In this document: piece by piece, positions 61,910-64,000 of the stretch
Numbering within the stretch: the first letter of the stretch is position 1
How the letters are laid out: each line of letters opens with the position of its first letter
From: Rhizobium rhizogenes NBRC 13257
GTDB taxonomy: Bacteria; Pseudomonadota; Alphaproteobacteria; Rhizobiales; Rhizobiaceae
Reading direction: 5' to 3'
DNA: 64,000 nt
Assembly (NCBI RefSeq): GCF_000696095.1
Contig: NZ_BAYX01000001.1
Coordinates: 558,001 to 622,000, forward strand
The notes under the pieces: model-generated
What the model was told of the DNA's origin: nothing
Database searches by the model: none
The model's input: only the letters and a program-made list of their open reading frames with translations
Position numbers and translations under genes: made by a program

Positions 61910-62734
61910 ATGTTCGTGAATGAAAACATGGACACCCGGCGATATCGAACGCTGTTCATTTCTGACGTGCACCTCGGCTCTAAAGCGGCCAAGGCGGACT
62001 TCCTTCTCGATTTTCTGCGACTTCACGACGCCGACACCATCTATCTGGTCGGCGACATCATCGATGGCTGGCGGCTGAAGCGCAATTGGTACTGGCCGCA
62101 GGATTGCAACGACGTCGTGCAGAAGCTGTTGCGCAAGGCGCGCAAGGGCACGCGCATCGTCTATATCCCCGGCAATCACGACGAGTTCCTCCGCGACTTC
62201 CCCGGCACGCATTTCGGCGGCATCGAGGTGGCCCAGCGCGCGATCCACGAGACCGCCGACGGCAAGAAGTATCTCGTTCTGCATGGCGACGAATTCGACG
62301 TCGTCGTCCGCAATGCCCGTCTGCTCGCCTATCTCGGCGATTGGGCCTATGACATGGCGATCCTGATCAATATCGGCCTTGCCGCGGTTCGCCGCCGCCT
62401 GAATATGCCCTACTGGTCTTTCTCGGCCTGGGCGAAGCTTCAGGTCAAGCACGCCGTCAATTTCATCGGCGAGTTCCAGCGCGTCGTCGTGGAAGAGGCG
62501 AAGCGCAGTGATGCAGACGGCGTCATCTGCGGCCACATCCACCATGCCGTCATAGAGGATTTCGATGGCATCCGCTACATCAACACCGGCGACTGGGTGG
62601 AAAGCTGCACAGCGATCGCCGAGCATGACGACGGCACGTTCGAGCTGATCACCTGGCAGTCGATTGCTGAAACCCAGCTCATCGGCATTGCCGGCGAGGA
62701 GCTGCCGAAAGCGCTTGGGGCGCAAGCGGCGTAG
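61910..62734 (+). CDS. LpxH-like calcineurin-fold phosphoesterase
   Basis: This 274-residue metallophosphoesterase has the five calcineurin motifs: ISDVHLGS (Asp19, His21), VGDIIDGW, PGNHDEF, LHGDEFDVVV and CGHIHHAVI. It resembles UDP-2,3-diacylglucosamine hydrolases of the LpxH type, acting at the inner membrane in lipid A synthesis, although Alphaproteobacteria typically use LpxI for that step, so a different pyrophosphate substrate is possible. ATG 61910 or 61928 may be the start. Confidence 0.82.
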   Translation: MFVNENMDTRRYRTLFISDVHLGSKAAKADFLLDFLRLHDADTIYLVGDIIDGWRLKRNWYWPQDCNDVVQKLLRKARKGTRIVYIPGNHDEFLRDFPGTHFGGIEVAQRAIHETADGKKYLVLHGDEFDVVVRNARLLAYLGDWAYDMAILINIGLAAVRRRLNMPYWSFSAWAKLQVKHAVNFIGEFQRVVVEEAKRSDADGVICGHIHHAVIEDFDGIRYINTGDWVESCTAIAEHDDGTFELITWQSIAETQLIGIAGEELPKALGAQAA

Positions 62735-62837
62735 CTGCCGCAACAAACAAACGGTCATTGTTGCTTCAGCCCATTCCATGCCTCAAATAGAGCCGAGCGT
62801 GGGCATAGTCGCCGACGGGCAATTCGGGAGGCAACAG

Positions 62838-63485
62838 GTGCCGATCAAAGCCGTTTTCTTCGATGTCGGTGAAACCTTGGTAGACGAGACGCGTCAGTGG
62901 TTTTCCTGGGCCGACTGGCTTGGGGTTTCCCGCCTCTCATTCTGTGCAGCGTTTGGTGCTGTCATTGAGCGCGGAGAGCATCACCGACGGGTGTTCGATG
63001 CTTTCGTGCCTGATTTCGATCTAAAGCAGGCAGAGGCTTCGCGTGCAGCTAGCGGCCAAGGCTACACTATAGAACCGCGTGACCTTTATCCTGATGCGCT
63101 AGCCGCGCTTCACGAATTGAGAGGCGCAGGCTATCGCGTCGGCATAGCGGGAAATCAGCCTGAGGAAGCAGAAGGCGCTTTGAAAGCCTGTGGGGTTGAG
63201 GCTGATTATATCGCCTCTTCGGCGCGCTGGGGTGTTGAGAAGCCGTCCCCGGCCTTTTTCGCAAGAGTTATCGAAATAGCCGGGTGTCGACCTTCAGAAA
63301 TTGCCTATGTCGGCGACCGTCTAGACAATGATATACTGCCTGCAAGAAGAGCGGGAATGTGTGCGGTTTTCTTGGTTCGCGGCCCGTGGGGCTTCATTCA
63401 CGCGCGCCGGCTTGAGGCAGGGCAGGCAACGATCACTATTCACTCACCGATTGGCTTGTCGAAAGCTCTGGCATCTCTGCCGTAG
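62838..63485 (+). CDS. HAD family hydrolase
   Basis: This 215-residue HAD protein has motif I as FFDVGETLVDE: the nucleophile Asp9 is present, but the second aspartate is Gly, which usually signals an atypical activity, not a standard phosphatase. Motif II VGIAGNQ, a lysine in WGVEKPSPAFF and motif III AYVGDRLDNDILPARRAG are present. I start it at GTG 62838, preceded by GGGAGG at 62826-62831. The open frame upstream overlaps the LpxH-like gene. Confidence 0.82.
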   Translation: MPIKAVFFDVGETLVDETRQWFSWADWLGVSRLSFCAAFGAVIERGEHHRRVFDAFVPDFDLKQAEASRAASGQGYTIEPRDLYPDALAALHELRGAGYRVGIAGNQPEEAEGALKACGVEADYIASSARWGVEKPSPAFFARVIEIAGCRPSEIAYVGDRLDNDILPARRAGMCAVFLVRGPWGFIHARRLEAGQATITIHSPIGLSKALASLP

Positions 63486-63712
63486 ACGTTGCCGCGCCCT
63501 TTGGAGGCGACCCGGCAGAAGAATATGTCAGTCGAGCCCGTCGATGCGGCGGTCTCCTTCCGCCTCGATAACGATCCGTCACAATTATTGATCGCCGAGA
63601 TCTCGCTGCTTTCGCCGTTTTGAGCTGAAACGTTGCAGCAAGGCCATTTCTCGCCATAGTCGTACTCACGATAGGGTGCTAGGAACAGATCAGTTCCCTT
63701 CAGGTCTGTCAT
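63440..63712 (-). CDS. Doubtful small ORF, cysteine-containing
   Basis: A 90-codon frame starting MTDLKGTDLFLAPYREYDYGEKWPCC shows a polar product with four cysteines and no family I recognise. Its start overlaps the ATG of the divergent MFS gene and its 3' end overlaps the HAD gene by 46 bp. The ribosome site is weak. It may not be expressed. Confidence 0.25.
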   Translation of the reverse strand: MTDLKGTDLFLAPYREYDYGEKWPCCNVSAQNGESSEISAINNCDGSLSRRKETAASTGSTDIFFCRVASKGRGNVYGRDARAFDKPIGE

Positions 63713-64000
63713 GATTCCCGCGACAAAATCTTTGCAGGGCGAGGCCGCGCCACCGTATTTTCGGTTGCGCACAGCCTTGTCCTATTGTGCTCCGTTGATC
63801 GTCAATGGGATTGCCTTGCCGTTTTTTCCGGTCTGGCTCGCCGGGTTGAATTTCAGCGATCGCGAGATTGGTCTGATCCTCGCCGTGCCGATGGTGGTGC
63901 GGGTTCTTGTCGTGCCTATTGTCGGCATGCTTGCCGATCGTGTGCAGGAACGCGCCACTGTGCTGTTCTGGTCGGGTGCGTTGTCGTTGTTGACGGCGAT
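63711..64000 (+). CDS. MFS transporter, 5' part (continues past window)
   Basis: Translating from ATG 63711 gives FRLRTALSYCAPLIVNGIALPFFPVWLAGLNFSDREIGLILAVPMVVRVLVVPIVGMLADRV, two membrane helices and the MFS loop GMLADR between helices 2 and 3, and the frame remains open to the window end (96 codons). It resembles the MFS_1-like/HsrA branch that carries sugars or small metabolites. The 225-bp gap before it (63486-63710) contains nothing else firm. Confidence 0.82.
   Translation, partial: MIPATKSLQGEAAPPYFRLRTALSYCAPLIVNGIALPFFPVWLAGLNFSDREIGLILAVPMVVRVLVVPIVGMLADRVQERATVLFWSGALSLLTA

Noticed and set aside
61256..62779. 507-codon minus-strand frame crossing malic enzyme and LpxH-like genes
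   Set aside because: It overlaps two well-supported genes in other frames and changes character along its length.
1..64000. tRNA, rRNA, CRISPR array, insertion sequence or prophage
   Set aside because: I saw no T-loop/acceptor pattern, regularly spaced repeats, transposase or integrase, and gene content is uniform core-like.

Overview
The window is about 64 kb of GC-rich, tightly packed chromosome from an alphaproteobacterium, most likely Rhizobium or a close relative (Rhizobiaceae). I infer this from the gene set: a malic enzyme fused to a phosphotransacetylase-like domain, a class II (plant-type) DAHP synthase, Usg, DUF1289 and DUF971 proteins, a TIGR02281-type aspartic protease, diverging cobS/cobT, and a sulfatase-fold glycerophosphotransferase of the kind that decorates cyclic glucans. 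I see no rRNA, tRNA, insertion sequence, prophage or CRISPR array. It reads as ordinary core genome with small accessory pieces.

Layout. 0-5 kb: the end of an extensin-like protein, a small membrane protein, a candidate small RNA on the minus strand, a two-gene ABC exporter, a FolC-like ligase with an unusual P-loop, and a GNAT acetyltransferase. 5-13 kb: EamA transporter, aspartic protease and DUF1289 protein, cobS and cobT (cobalamin lower-ligand assembly), dgkA, an orphan six-TM histidine kinase, a membrane-anchored nuclease overlapping a uracil-DNA glycosylase-like gene, and an Lrp regulator. 13-18 kb: a hydroxyisobutyrate-dehydrogenase-type reductase and an ssuA / ssuDCB sulfonate-sulfur unit whose two transcription starts share a 13-bp box. 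18-24 kb: an overlapping GST-ArsR-SRPBCC operon with two upstream palindromes, a TPR-methyltransferase, usg, and a polar amino-acid importer that lacks its ATPase.

24-38 kb: an OmpA-domain protein with a very long Q/P/A/K-rich segment, an EamA-mobA-mobB operon, a large chemoreceptor, a methyltransferase, moaA, a DUF971 protein, LtrA, and a MarR regulator diverging from an alpha/beta hydrolase. 38-50 kb: a GGDEF protein, adjacent class I and class II fumarases, an L,D-transpeptidase, gph, rpiA, a DUF2059 protein, gor and class II aroG. 50-64 kb: a GFA protein, a ParE/RHH toxin-antitoxin pair whose toxin appears to start at CTG, a DUF1003 protein, the glycerophosphotransferase, nadE, a TolB-like propeller, an ankyrin protein, malic enzyme, an LpxH-like phosphoesterase, a HAD protein and the start of an MFS transporter.

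Themes: molybdenum cofactor (moaA, mobA, mobB), cobalamin (cobS, cobT), fumarate/malate metabolism (two fumarases and malic enzyme), sulfur scavenging (ssu) and envelope maintenance (OmpA-like, L,D-transpeptidase, dgkA, glycerophosphotransferase, LpxH-like). I found no large new system. The points most worth a second look are the CTG-start toxin, the candidate C-rich-loop sRNA, the paired palindromes of the ArsR operon, and the shared ssu promoter box. Several starts were moved inward from the longest reading frame on the basis of Shine-Dalgarno sequences, ATGA overlaps or family alignment from memory; each entry says so.
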